Shown: positions 14,228 to 22,731 of the stretch, in pieces
Position numbering within the stretch: the stretch's first letter is position 1
Layout of the letters: every line of letters begins with the position of its first letter
Assembly (NCBI GenBank): GCA_902491565.1
Contig: CABUIE010000019.1
Location: 1 to 28,697 of the forward strand
DNA: 28,697 bases
Reading direction: 5' to 3'
Source: an uncultured Collinsella sp.
GTDB lineage: Bacteria; Actinomycetota; Coriobacteriia; Coriobacteriales; Coriobacteriaceae
Notes under the pieces: generated by a model
Databases searched by the model: none
What the model saw: the letters and a program-made list of their open reading frames with translations, nothing else
Told to the model about the DNA's origin: nothing
Program-made: the position numbers and the translations under genes

Positions 14228-15427
14228 ATGGCCGAGATCGTTCTCAAACATGTTCAGAAGGTGTATCCCAACAACGAGTCAAAAAAGAAGGGCTTCTTTG
14301 GCAAAAAGAAGAAGACCGAGGAGAAGAAGCACAACCTCAAGGTTACCGAGGACGGTGTGCTCGCTGTAGAGGACTTCAACCTCACCGTTCACGACCAGGA
14401 GTTCGTCGTCCTCGTTGGCCCCTCTGGCTGCGGTAAGTCCACGACGATGCGCATGGTCGCCGGCCTGGAGGACATTACCTCGGGCGATGTGCTCATCGAC
14501 GGCAAGCGTGTCAACGACGTGGCGCCCAAGGACCGCGACATCGCCATGGTGTTCCAGAGCTACGCTCTGTACCCCAATATGACGGTGTACGAGAACATGG
14601 CATTTACGCTCGAGCTCAAGAAGGTTCCCAAGGACGAGATCGACCGCAAGGTTCGCTCTGCTGCCGAGATTCTGGGCATTACCGAGTACCTCGACCGTAA
14701 GCCCAAGGCGCTCTCCGGCGGCCAGCGCCAGCGTGTCGCTATCGGCCGCGCCATCGTGCGTGACCCCAAGGTCTTCCTGATGGACGAGCCGCTGTCCAAC
14801 CTGGACGCCAAGCTTCGTAACCAGATGCGTGCCGAGCTCATTAAGCTGCGCCACGAGATCAAGGGCACGTTCATTTATGTTACTCACGACCAGACCGAGG
14901 CTATGACCCTCGGTGACCGTATCGTGGTCATGAAGGACGGCGTTGTCCAGCAGATCGCCACGCCGCAGGAGGTCTTCAACCATCCCGCGAACATCTTCGT
15001 CGCCGGCTTCATCGGCGTGCCGCAGATGAACTTCTTCGATGCCCAGCTGGTGCGCTCGGGCAACGGCTTTACCGTCAAGACCGAGGATATGAACGTGGCG
15101 CTCGCCCCCGAGACTTGCGCTCAGCTTGCCCTCAACTGGGACGGCGGCGACGTGAAGGAGATTACGGCCGGCGTGCGTCCCGAGCAGATCCTGCTTGCCG
15201 ACAAGGGCGAGGAGGGCGCGCTCCAGGGTACCGTCGAGGTGACCGAGCTCATGGGCTCGACCGAGCATGTCCACGTGACCGCTCCCGACGGCCAGTTTGT
15301 CCTGATTATCCCCGTCGTCGACCTCGAGGCCAAGGGCGCGCTCAAGGCTGGCGACACCATCTGGTTCAAGTTCGAGAAGAACGCGACCCACCTCTTCGAT
15401 AAGGTCTCTGGCAAGAACCTTATCTAG
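14228..15427 (+). CDS. ABC sugar transporter ATPase, MsmX/UgpC type, with Lys-rich insertion
   Basis: The 399-residue ATPase has Walker A GPSGCGKST (residues 64-72), the signature LSGGQRQRVAIGRA, Walker B VFLMDEPLSNLDAK and a switch histidine in YVTHDQTEAMTLGDR. The C-terminal TOBE/OB region (about 245-399) includes GVRPEQILL. This class of ATPase often serves several sugar importers. Between KVYPN and the usual AVxDFN there are about 26 extra residues, including KKKGFFGKKKKTEEKKHN, which the MsmX and MalK proteins I know do not have. It follows the permeases after a 68-base gap with a GC-rich hairpin and a GAAAGG site. Confidence 0.93.
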   Translation: MAEIVLKHVQKVYPNNESKKKGFFGKKKKTEEKKHNLKVTEDGVLAVEDFNLTVHDQEFVVLVGPSGCGKSTTMRMVAGLEDITSGDVLIDGKRVNDVAPKDRDIAMVFQSYALYPNMTVYENMAFTLELKKVPKDEIDRKVRSAAEILGITEYLDRKPKALSGGQRQRVAIGRAIVRDPKVFLMDEPLSNLDAKLRNQMRAELIKLRHEIKGTFIYVTHDQTEAMTLGDRIVVMKDGVVQQIATPQEVFNHPANIFVAGFIGVPQMNFFDAQLVRSGNGFTVKTEDMNVALAPETCAQLALNWDGGDVKEITAGVRPEQILLADKGEEGALQGTVEVTELMGSTEHVHVTAPDGQFVLIIPVVDLEAKGALKAGDTIWFKFEKNATHLFDKVSGKNLI

Positions 15428-15496
15428 GCCCGGTGCATCCAGGCCCTTCCTTTGGGCGACTGCGGTATTGCCATCCTTTTGCCGCGGTCACATATA

Positions 15497-15540
15497 AGGC
15501 TCCCCTCCCGTCCACTGGGCGAGAGGGGAGCCTTTCTTTG
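15497..15540 (+). terminator. Intrinsic terminator after the ABC operon
   Basis: AGGCTCCCCTC (15497-15507) pairs with GAGGGGAGCCT (15523-15533) and is followed by TTCTTTG. It is the 3' boundary of the importer operon. Confidence 0.8.
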
Positions 15541-15566
15541 TGTTGGGGCTGTCTGACCGGTCGTTT

Positions 15567-15784
15567 GTCTCGATCTGTAACGGGTGAGGCTGATTTCGGA
15601 CGTTAGATGTTACAGATCGAGACGGTTCCGCTGAGCTAACCATTTCATCTAAATCTGTAACACCAAAGGTGAATTTCAGCTGCTAGATGTTACAGATCGA
15701 GATAAACCCAAGGGGAGGGGCCGGTATGTCTCAATCTGTAACAGCTGGGACCGTTTTTACCGAGTAGTTGTTACAGATCGAGAT
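15567..15784. repeat. Three-unit hairpin array, 80-81 bp period
   Basis: Three inverted repeats have 15-base arms at 15567-15581/15609-15623, 15647-15661/15689-15703 and 15728-15742/15770-15784. Every loop is exactly 27 bases, and the units are 23 and 24 bases apart. The right arm is always GTTACAGATCGAGA plus C or T. The left arms are perfect in unit 1 and carry two and one changes in units 2 and 3. Loops 1 and 2 share a pattern ending TAGAT. The array fills the gap between the convergent importer and glgP terminators. No coding frame explains it. Confidence 0.85.
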
Positions 15785-15823
15785 TGTTTGGCCGAGTTGG
15801 GTCGCAGGGTAACGTGCGGGCAC

Positions 15824-15855
15824 AAAAAACGGAGCCGTGTTGCCACGACTCCGTT
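15824..15855 (-). terminator. Intrinsic terminator after glgP
   Basis: On the minus strand AACGGAGTCGTG and CACGGCTCCGTT form a stem with one mismatch, followed by TTTTG. It lies 29 bases after the glgP stop. Confidence 0.75.
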
Positions 15856-15883
15856 TCTCAAGAGGATGGGTAAGGGAAGCGAA

Positions 15884-18151
15884 TTAGCCCAGGTGCCAAA
15901 TCTCGTCGTTGTACTGGGAGATCGTGCGGTCGGACGAGAAGGTGCCGGCGTTGGCGATGTTGATCAGCGCCTTGCGCAACCAAGCACCCTGGTCCTCGTA
16001 GTCAGCTAGCACGCGCTCCTTGGTCTGGATGTACTCCTCAATGTCGAGCAGGGCCATAAACCAGTCCTTGCCCTTAATGTCGTCGTGCAGGCGCTGCAGA
16101 CGCTCGGCGTTGCCGGTTGCCATAAAGGCCGGGTTGGTGATGAAGTCCACCAGCAGTTTAATGCAGGGCTTGCGGTAGAGCGCACCGGCGTTGTAGGTGC
16201 CTTCGGCGTAGAGCTGCTCGACCTGTTTGGACGAGGCGCCAAAGGTATAGATGTTCTCGTCGCCCACGAGCTCGGCAATCTCCACGTTGGCACCGTCGAG
16301 CGTGCACAGGGTCAAAGCGCCGTTGAGCATGAACTTCATGTTGGAAGTGCCGCTCGCCTCTTTGGAGGCCAGGCTGATCTGCTCGGAGATGTCGGCAGCG
16401 GGAATCACGCGCTCGGCGGCGGTGACGTTGTAGTTCTCGATCATGACGACCTGCAGGTAGGGAGCCACGTCGGGGTCGTTTGCGATCCACTGGGAAAGCG
16501 TCAGGATTAGGTGGATGATGTCCTGCGCGATAGTGTAGGCAGGCGCCGCCTTGCCGCCAAAGATGATGGTGACGGGGTGCTTAGGTCTGTTGCCGTTCTT
16601 GATATCGAGGTACTTCCAGATGATGTAGAGCGCGAGCATCTGCTGACGCTTGTACTCGTGGATGCGCTTGACCTGGACGTCGATGATGGCGTTGGAGGGA
16701 ATGGTCACGCCCTGCTCGAGCGCCATGAACTGGCGCATGATGGCCTTGGCCTCGACCTTGGTGGCGGCCAGGCGCTCAAGAACGTCCTTGTCGTCGGCGA
16801 AATTGGCGAGTTTGCTCAGATCGCCGGTGCTGCGCCAGTCGGTGCCGATCACATCGTCGAGCAGGCTGGCGAGCGCGGGGTTGGCCCCATGGACCCAGCG
16901 GCGGAAGGTGATGCCGTTGGTCTTGTTGGAGAACTTCTCGGGATAGATTTCGTAGAACGGATGAAGCTCGGTGTCCTCCAGGATCTTGGTGTGGAGGGCG
17001 GCTACGCCGTTGATGGAGAAGCCAAAGTGGATGTCCATGTGGGCCATGTGGACGGTATCGTGTTTGTCGATGATGGCGACGCGCGGGTCATCGTGCTCGG
17101 CTTTCGCAATCTCATCGAGCTTGACGATAATGTCGGCGATGGCAGGGGAGACCTTCTGCAGGCTGGTGAGCGGCCACTTCTCGAGCGCCTCGGCAAGAAT
17201 CGTGTGGTTAGTGTAGGCGACCATGGAGCGTACGATGGTCACGGCCTCGTCAAACTCGATGCCATGCTCGGTGGTGAGCAGGCGGATGAGCTCGGGGATG
17301 ACCATGGTGGGGTGCGTGTCGTTAATCTGGACCACGGCGTAGTCGGCCAGATCGTGCAGGTTGCTGCCGCGCTCGATGGCCTCGTCGATCAGGAGCTGGG
17401 CGGCGTTGCTTACCATGAAGTATTCCTGGTAGATGCGAAGTAGGCGGCCCTGCTCGTCGGAATCGTCGGGGTAGAGGAACAACGTGAGGTTCTTGGCGAT
17501 CTCGGTCTTGTCGAAGTCGATGGAGCTGCCGGGGACCAGGCCGTCGTCGACGCTCGCCAGGTCGAACAGGCGCAGGCGGTTCTTGTTGGGCTGGCCGTAA
17601 CCGGGCACATCGATGTTGACGAGCTTGGAGGTAACGGCAAAATCGCCGAACTCGACGGTGTAGGAGCGGTCATCGTCGACCAGGATGTCCTGCTCACCGA
17701 GCCACTCGTCGGGGACGGCCTTCTGCTGGTTGTCGACAAAGCGCTGACGGAACAGACCGTAGTGATAGTTGAGGCCCACGCCATCGCCGGTCAAGCCCAG
17801 CGTGGCGATGGAATCCAGGAAGCATGCGGCCAAGCGGCCCAGGCCGCCGTTGCCGAGTGACGGCTCGACCTCGAATTCCTCGATCTTGTTGAGGTCGTGG
17901 CCTGCGGCGGTGAGCTGGTCCTTAACCTCGTCGTAGATGCCGAGGTCGATCATGTTGTTGATGAGCAGCTTGCCGATCAAAAATTCGGCGGAAATGTAAT
18001 AGAGCTTTTTCTTGCCGTTGTTGAGCGGGCAGGTGGCGGAGCGCTCCTGCACGAGTTTGACCAGCAGCTTGTAAATGCGACGGTCGTCGAGCTGCTCGAG
18101 CGAGGTGCCAAAAGACTGCTCGGCGAGTTCCATGAGGTTAATTCGGGGCAT
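15884..18151 (-). CDS. glgP: Glycogen/maltodextrin phosphorylase
   Basis: I chose the ATG at 18151, preceded by AGGAGA; an in-frame ATG at 18178 has no such site. The 755-residue enzyme is of normal fold but shorter than the 800-plus residues of E. coli GlgP/MalP. It has the N-terminal GNGGLGRLAACFLDSIATLG and the pyridoxal-phosphate lysine motif EASGTSNMKFMLNGAL, followed by TLDGANVEI. VKRIHEYKRQ marks the glucan-binding core. It phosphorolyses alpha-1,4-glucans to glucose-1-phosphate in the cytoplasm. It is the second gene after malQ on the minus strand, so MalQ can supply chains long enough for it. Confidence 0.95.
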   Translation of the reverse strand: MPRINLMELAEQSFGTSLEQLDDRRIYKLLVKLVQERSATCPLNNGKKKLYYISAEFLIGKLLINNMIDLGIYDEVKDQLTAAGHDLNKIEEFEVEPSLGNGGLGRLAACFLDSIATLGLTGDGVGLNYHYGLFRQRFVDNQQKAVPDEWLGEQDILVDDDRSYTVEFGDFAVTSKLVNIDVPGYGQPNKNRLRLFDLASVDDGLVPGSSIDFDKTEIAKNLTLFLYPDDSDEQGRLLRIYQEYFMVSNAAQLLIDEAIERGSNLHDLADYAVVQINDTHPTMVIPELIRLLTTEHGIEFDEAVTIVRSMVAYTNHTILAEALEKWPLTSLQKVSPAIADIIVKLDEIAKAEHDDPRVAIIDKHDTVHMAHMDIHFGFSINGVAALHTKILEDTELHPFYEIYPEKFSNKTNGITFRRWVHGANPALASLLDDVIGTDWRSTGDLSKLANFADDKDVLERLAATKVEAKAIMRQFMALEQGVTIPSNAIIDVQVKRIHEYKRQQMLALYIIWKYLDIKNGNRPKHPVTIIFGGKAAPAYTIAQDIIHLILTLSQWIANDPDVAPYLQVVMIENYNVTAAERVIPAADISEQISLASKEASGTSNMKFMLNGALTLCTLDGANVEIAELVGDENIYTFGASSKQVEQLYAEGTYNAGALYRKPCIKLLVDFITNPAFMATGNAERLQRLHDDIKGKDWFMALLDIEEYIQTKERVLADYEDQGAWLRKALINIANAGTFSSDRTISQYNDEIWHLG

Positions 18152-18197
18152 GTTTTCTCCTGTGATGGGTTGTTTCATGTCTGCAATTCATAAGAAG

Positions 18198-18231
18198 CCC
18201 GCGCGAGGGGATTGGGGTGGCCTCGCGCGGG
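18198..18231 (-). other. Intercistronic hairpin between malQ and glgP
   Basis: An 11-bp perfect stem CCCGCGCGAGG (18198-18208) pairs with 18221-18231, with a 12-base loop. On the minus strand CTTCTTATG follows, which is too weak for a strong terminator, so partial termination or mRNA stabilisation is more likely. Confidence 0.6.
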
Positions 18232-18279
18232 AAAAGCAAGCGCGTCCGCACGGTGGGGAGGGGTCGGGCGCGGTAGCTC

Positions 18280-19785
18280 CTATTGAGGAAGCTCGATTTC
18301 GGCTTCCGACGGGATGCGGAAGTAGGTCTCGGTCCAGTCGGTGAGTTTGTGCTCGAGCTCGCGGGTGATGGCGCCGTCGAGCATGCGCCAGGTCCAGTTG
18401 CCGCCCAGCGTGGCAGGGGTGTTGATGCGCGCCTCGTTGCCCAAGTTGAGCAGGTCCTGCATGGTGTAGATGCACGTGTCGCTCACGCTGGCGGCGATGG
18501 TGCGATTGAGTGCATCTGCCATGGGTTCGCCGGCCTGCTGATGGGTGTACAGGGCTGCCTGCTCGCGCTGACGCGGGGTGGCCGTTCCCTCAAACCAACC
18601 GCGCGCCGTCTCGTTGTCGTGGGTGCCCACATAGGCGACGGTGTTGGCGATGTAGTTATGCGGCAGGTAGTACGAGTTGGTGCCCTCAAAGGCAAACTGC
18701 AGGATCTTCATGCCGGGGAAGCCCGAGTTGTCGCGCATGTCGATGACGCCGGGGGTGAGGAAGCCCAGGTCCTCGGCGATGATGGGCAGCGTGCCGAGCT
18801 TTTCCTCGAGCGTCTTGAAGAACTTGAGGCCGGGACCCTGCGTCCACGAACCGTAGGACGAATCGGGCGAGGAGAACGGCACCTCCCAATAGGCCTCGAA
18901 GCCGCGGAAGTGATCCAGGCGGATGACGTCGTACATGTCGAGGGCGGCGCGAATGCGGCCCTCCCACCAGGAGAAGCCGTCGGACTCCATGGCGTCCCAG
19001 TCGTAGATGGGGTTGCCCCAGTACTGGCCGGTGGCCGAGAACTGGTCGGGCGGCGTGCCGGCGACGCTCACGGGATTGCCGGCGGCGTCGATCTTAAAGA
19101 GCTCAGGCGTCGCCCACATCTCGACGGAGTCACGCGAGACATAGATGGGCAGGTCGCCGATGATGAGAATGTCGCGCTCGTTGGCATAGGCCTTGAGGCG
19201 GCTCCACTGGCGATCGAAGAAGTACTGCGTCATCTGGTGGTAGAGCATACGCGCCGGATGGTCGGCGCAGACCTTGGCGGAAGCCTCGCCGCGGGTGCGG
19301 AGCTCCGCGGGCCACTCCCAAAACGCCTTGAGACCGCACTCCTCTTTGACGGTCATGAACTCACAGTAGGGGATGAGCCAGTCCTCGTTGGCCTGGATAA
19401 AGTCATCGAAATCGGCCGGCTTGTCGGCAGCAAAGCGCTCGGCGGCGCGGTCGAGAATCTGACGGCGGCCGCCAAAGATAGCACCGTAGTCGACATTGCT
19501 GGGGTCGGATCCCAGGTACACGCCATCGATATCGCGCTGCTCCAGATACCCTGCCTCGACAAGCTCGGCAAAGTCGATAAAGTTGGGGTTGCCTGCGCGG
19601 GCCGAGAACGACTGATAGGGCGAATCGCCATAGCTGGTCGTCGTAAGGGGCAGAATCTGCCAGTAATGTTGTTTGCACGAGGCGAGAAAATCGACGAAGT
19701 CGTAGGCATTCCAACCAAAGCCGCCGATTCCGTATGGTCCGGGCAGAGATGAGACGGGCATGAGGACGCCGCTTGCACGCTCCAT
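18280..19785 (-). CDS. malQ: 4-alpha-glucanotransferase (amylomaltase)
   Basis: The 501-residue GH77 enzyme starts MERASGVLMPVSSLPGPYGI, and the substrate-binding LPGPYGIGGFG is conserved. Catalytic regions are seen in order: DLPIYVSRDS, DVIRLDHFRGFEAYWEVP (nucleophile Asp), IIAEDLGFLTPGV (acid/base Glu) and YVGTHDNETARGWF. The ATG at 19785 has GGTGAG upstream; a longer frame opens at 19800. The enzyme disproportionates maltodextrins in the cytoplasm, releasing glucose and making longer chains for GlgP. It leads the malQ-glgP unit, and a palindromic GTTTAAAC lies in its promoter region. Confidence 0.95.
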   Translation of the reverse strand: MERASGVLMPVSSLPGPYGIGGFGWNAYDFVDFLASCKQHYWQILPLTTTSYGDSPYQSFSARAGNPNFIDFAELVEAGYLEQRDIDGVYLGSDPSNVDYGAIFGGRRQILDRAAERFAADKPADFDDFIQANEDWLIPYCEFMTVKEECGLKAFWEWPAELRTRGEASAKVCADHPARMLYHQMTQYFFDRQWSRLKAYANERDILIIGDLPIYVSRDSVEMWATPELFKIDAAGNPVSVAGTPPDQFSATGQYWGNPIYDWDAMESDGFSWWEGRIRAALDMYDVIRLDHFRGFEAYWEVPFSSPDSSYGSWTQGPGLKFFKTLEEKLGTLPIIAEDLGFLTPGVIDMRDNSGFPGMKILQFAFEGTNSYYLPHNYIANTVAYVGTHDNETARGWFEGTATPRQREQAALYTHQQAGEPMADALNRTIAASVSDTCIYTMQDLLNLGNEARINTPATLGGNWTWRMLDGAITRELEHKLTDWTETYFRIPSEAEIELPQ

Positions 19786-19870
19786 GAATGCGCTCACCAA
19801 CCTTCTTGTTGTGGGGTCGGCCTGCCGATGGGTGTGCAGTCCGCCTCCGATGTTCCGATTCGATACGCCT

Positions 19871-19894
19871 ATTGTAAAACATGTTGTTTAAACA
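19871..19894 (-). promoter_or_regulatory. malQ promoter region with TGTTTAAACA operator
   Basis: The 10-bp palindrome TGTTTAAACA spans 19885-19894, and TACAAT is a -10-like hexamer at 19876-19871 on the minus strand. The operator would lie between -35 and -10, where a repressor blocks polymerase. It matches the sites near treR. Confidence 0.5.
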
Positions 19895-19948
19895 TGTACA
19901 GGCAAGATAAGAAAGTTGGTCGATTTTCGGCGAATGGTTACATGCCAT

Positions 19949-19983
19949 GAAAAAGCCCCGACCTCACAACGTGAGATCGGGGC
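19949..19983 (-). terminator. Intrinsic terminator after galE
   Basis: On the minus strand GCCCCGATCTCAC and GTGAGGTCGGGGC form a 13-base stem with one mismatch and a three-base loop, followed by TTTTT. It is 23 bases after the galE stop. Confidence 0.85.
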
Positions 19984-20005
19984 AAGAGCGGTATGTAGGT
20001 TTTTG

Positions 20006-21067
20006 CTACTCGGCGTCGGCGAAGCCGTTGGGGTTGTGGCTCTGCCAGTTCCAGCTATCGCGGCACATGTCCGCGATGTCGTACTGGGCCTTCCAGCCCA
20101 TCATGCGCTCGGCCTTGGAGGCATCGCACCAGTTGGCAGCGATGTCGCCGGCGCGGCGCTCGCGGATCACGTAGGGCAGCTCCTTGCCACAAGCCTTGGA
20201 GAAGGCGGCGACGACCTCGAGTACCGAGGTGCCGGTGCCGGTGCCCAAGTTAAAGATCTCGACGCCGGTCTTGCCGTTCATCCAGTTGAGGGCGGCCACG
20301 TGACCAGATGCCAGATCGCACACGTGGATGTAATCGCGCACGCCGGTGCCGTCGGGGGTGGGGTAGTCGTTGCCAAAGACCTGAACGGCCTCGAGCTTGC
20401 CCACGGCGACCTGGGCGACATAGGGCACCAGGTTGTTGGGGATGCCCTTGGGATCCTCGCCGATCAGGCCCGACGGATGGGCGCCGATGGGATTGAAATA
20501 ACGGAGTAGCACGACGTCCCACTCGGGGTCGGCGGTGTGGACGTCCATAAGGATCTGCTCGATCATCCACTTGGTCCAACCATAGGGGTTGGTCGCGGGC
20601 TTCTTAGGATCCTCCTCGGTGACGGGCGGGTTGTCCGGGTCGCCGTAGACGGTCGAGGAGCTCGAGAAGATGATGGACTTGCAGCCATGGTTGCGCATGA
20701 CGTCGATGAGCACCAGGGTGTTCTCGATGTTGTTGTGGTAGTACTCGACGGGCTTGCTCACCGACTCGCCGACGGCCTTAAAGCCGGCAAAGTGGATGAC
20801 GCGGTCGATCTGATGGGTATCGAAGATCTTGTTCATTGCATCGCGGTCGAGCACGTTGGCCTCGTAGAAGGTGAGGTTCTTGGCGGCCTCGTCGCCCACG
20901 ATGGTCTTGACGCGGTCGACGGCGACGGCGCTGGAGTTGGAGAGATCATCGACGATGACGACCTGGTAGCCACCCTCGAGCAGCTGAACGACGGTGTGCG
21001 AGCCGATAAAGCCGGCGCCACCGGTAACGAGGACACAGGTGTCTTTGGGGTCGAGTGCTTTGGACAT
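20006..21067 (-). CDS. galE: UDP-glucose 4-epimerase
   Basis: The 353-residue short-chain dehydrogenase-type enzyme has the NAD-binding VLVTGGAGFIGSHTVVQLLE at the N-terminus. The catalytic YGWTK (Tyr-x-x-x-Lys) is preceded by a Ser-rich IIFSSSSTVYGDP, and substrate-binding stretches include LRYFNPIGAHPSGLIGEDP. It interconverts UDP-glucose and UDP-galactose for the Leloir pathway or for cell-surface sugars. The start has AGGAGA. It is a single gene with its own terminator. A -10-like TATACT stands upstream at 21110-21105. Confidence 0.96.
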   Translation of the reverse strand: MSKALDPKDTCVLVTGGAGFIGSHTVVQLLEGGYQVVIVDDLSNSSAVAVDRVKTIVGDEAAKNLTFYEANVLDRDAMNKIFDTHQIDRVIHFAGFKAVGESVSKPVEYYHNNIENTLVLIDVMRNHGCKSIIFSSSSTVYGDPDNPPVTEEDPKKPATNPYGWTKWMIEQILMDVHTADPEWDVVLLRYFNPIGAHPSGLIGEDPKGIPNNLVPYVAQVAVGKLEAVQVFGNDYPTPDGTGVRDYIHVCDLASGHVAALNWMNGKTGVEIFNLGTGTGTSVLEVVAAFSKACGKELPYVIRERRAGDIAANWCDASKAERMMGWKAQYDIADMCRDSWNWQSHNPNGFADAE

Positions 21068-21104
21068 GTAGTCTCCTATCGAATCAGGAACACTTCTTCA
21101 GGGG

Positions 21105-21110
21105 AGTATA
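21105..21110 (-). promoter_or_regulatory. -10 element of galE
   Basis: TATACT is read on the minus strand 38 bases before the galE ATG. A recognisable -35 is missing at the right distance. Confidence 0.4.
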
Positions 21111-21271
21111 GCGCAGGCAGGGACGCCCAAATCGTGCGCTGTAGGAAAAGCAGAGGATTGTGCTAACGTACTCATAGAAGAGCTTGCGTACGCATAACCT
21201 GATCTTTGGCATTTGCTTACGAGCCGCTGACCTTGCAGTTTCCTGCCGTTCGTGGAAATCGTTGGGACGCG

Positions 21272-21294
21272 CCATATGTACGCTAATATGTATG
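21272..21294 (+). promoter_or_regulatory. CATATG-rich motif upstream of the CHAP hydrolase gene
   Basis: CCATATGTACG followed by ATATGTATG resembles the motif at 2498-2520 before the JetD-like gene. It lies about 40-60 bases before the start codon. Its function is unknown. Confidence 0.3.
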
Positions 21295-21333
21295 AGTTGA
21301 GCGACATATAAATAAGCATGTAACGGAGTACAT

Positions 21334-22539
21334 ATGTCACCAAACAACGATTCCATCCTTTCCCAGGAGCTCTCGCGCCGCACTGCCCTCAAGGCCCTGT
21401 TCGGCGCCGCTTCTGCGGCAGTTCTTTTTGGCCTGCCCGCTCGCGCCCATGCGGCGGAGGCTTCCAAAGAAACCACCGATAAACTGAATGCCGCCCAGGC
21501 CCAGCTCGACGAGGTTCAGGCCCAGCTCGACAGCATCGCAAATGAGTATGCGGCGCTGGCCAACAAGAATGCCCAGACCCTCAACGACATCGAGAATGTC
21601 CAGGGCAAGATTGACGACACGCAGGCCCAGATCGATGAAAAGAAGGCCGAGCTCAAGAAGAAGCGCAACGACCTTTCCGATCGCGTGGCCGCCAGCTACA
21701 AGTCCGGCGGCACGAACATCCTGTCGCTGCTGCTGGCCTCTGGCTCGTTTGAGGAACTCGTCGCCAACGCGCATTACATTGAGAAGATCAACAAGAGCGA
21801 CCGCGACGCCATCGAGGACATTCAGACCATCCAGGAAGAGCTCGATGCGCAAAAGACCGAGCTCGAGTCGCAGAAGGCCGACTTAGAGAAGCTCAAGGAC
21901 CAGCAGACTGCCCAGATGCAGGACATGCAGGCCAAGCAGCAGGAAGTCCAGACGGTTCTGAACGGCCTCTCTGACGATGTCAAGGAGCTCATGGCTCAGC
22001 GTGATTCCGAGATTCTCGCTGCCGCCCAGGCCGAGGAGGCCGCTAGGAAGGCCGCCGCTGCCGCGGCCGCCGCGAACAAGAACAATTCCTACTCGGGTGG
22101 TTCGAGCTCGGGTGGCGGATCGTATGCGCCCGGAACTCCGCAGCAGAATGCCGGCTCGGGCAAGCAACAGGCCGTCGTCAACGCGTGCTACTCCACGCCT
22201 TCGCCGGGCCAGAACTGGTGCGCGGCGTGGGTTACCAATGTCTTCCGTAACGCCGGCGTTGGCTACTTTGGCGGCAATGCGTGCGATATGTTTAACGCCT
22301 GGTGCTATAGCTCCGACCGCTCGGCGCTGCAGGTGGGCATGATCGTGGCCGATTCCTCGCACAGCGGCACGGGTGCTCCGGGCCTTATCTACGGTCATGT
22401 GGGTATCTACGTTGGCGGCGGCATCGTTATGAGCAACGAGGGTGCCATTACATCGAAGTCGCTCGATTCGTTCATTAGCTTTTATGGTACTGGCTCTGGC
22501 GTGCGCTGGGGCTGGCTTGGCGGTATTGCACTGTCGTAA
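21334..22539 (+). CDS. Tat-exported coiled-coil protein with CHAP-type amidase domain
   Basis: The 401-residue secreted protein has a SRRTALK twin-arginine-like motif at about residues 14-20, a hydrophobic stretch and an AHA cleavage site near residue 41. Residues 45-235 are a long coiled coil rich in Gln, Glu and Lys, like the regulatory arms of PcsB, CwlO or RipC-type hydrolases. A Ser/Gly linker (about 250-275) leads to a CHAP/NlpC-P60-like domain with catalytic Cys296 in NWCAAWV, His355 in GHVGIYV and Asn368. It should cleave peptidoglycan cross-bridges, probably under control of a division complex through its coiled coil. The start has GGAG upstream and the 3' UTR carries a long-palindrome repeat and a terminator. 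Confidence 0.88.
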   Translation: MSPNNDSILSQELSRRTALKALFGAASAAVLFGLPARAHAAEASKETTDKLNAAQAQLDEVQAQLDSIANEYAALANKNAQTLNDIENVQGKIDDTQAQIDEKKAELKKKRNDLSDRVAASYKSGGTNILSLLLASGSFEELVANAHYIEKINKSDRDAIEDIQTIQEELDAQKTELESQKADLEKLKDQQTAQMQDMQAKQQEVQTVLNGLSDDVKELMAQRDSEILAAAQAEEAARKAAAAAAAANKNNSYSGGSSSGGGSYAPGTPQQNAGSGKQQAVVNACYSTPSPGQNWCAAWVTNVFRNAGVGYFGGNACDMFNAWCYSSDRSALQVGMIVADSSHSGTGAPGLIYGHVGIYVGGGIVMSNEGAITSKSLDSFISFYGTGSGVRWGWLGGIALS

Positions 22540-22551
22540 CGGCGGTTTGGT

Positions 22552-22676
22552 CCGGGACAGTCCGAGAGGCATAAGGTTGCCTGCTCGGGCAGTCCTGCTC
22601 GCACGGAGAGCACATTAAGTGCTCTCCGGCTCGTGCGGAACTCGCGATCAACCTTATGCCTCTCGGACTGTCCCGG
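22552..22676 (+). repeat. Long-palindrome repeat, copy 2 (27-bp perfect arms)
   Basis: Arms 22552-22578 and 22650-22676 are perfect reverse complements and differ from those of copy 1 over most of their length. The core holds CAGTCCTGCTC, an inner hairpin (22605-22613 with 22619-22627, ATTAA loop) and CGTGCGGAACTCGCGAT, as in copy 1. It starts 12 bases after a stop codon, between convergent genes. Confidence 0.85.
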
Positions 22677-22731
22677 CCCTCTCGGGTCCTGAGCGCGACA
22701 CACCGGACTGGGTTATCTGAATAAATATGGT

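Noticed and set aside
15567..15784. CRISPR array
   Set aside because: Repeats are inverted pairs and not direct repeats, the period is 80 bp with only three units, and there are no cas genes.
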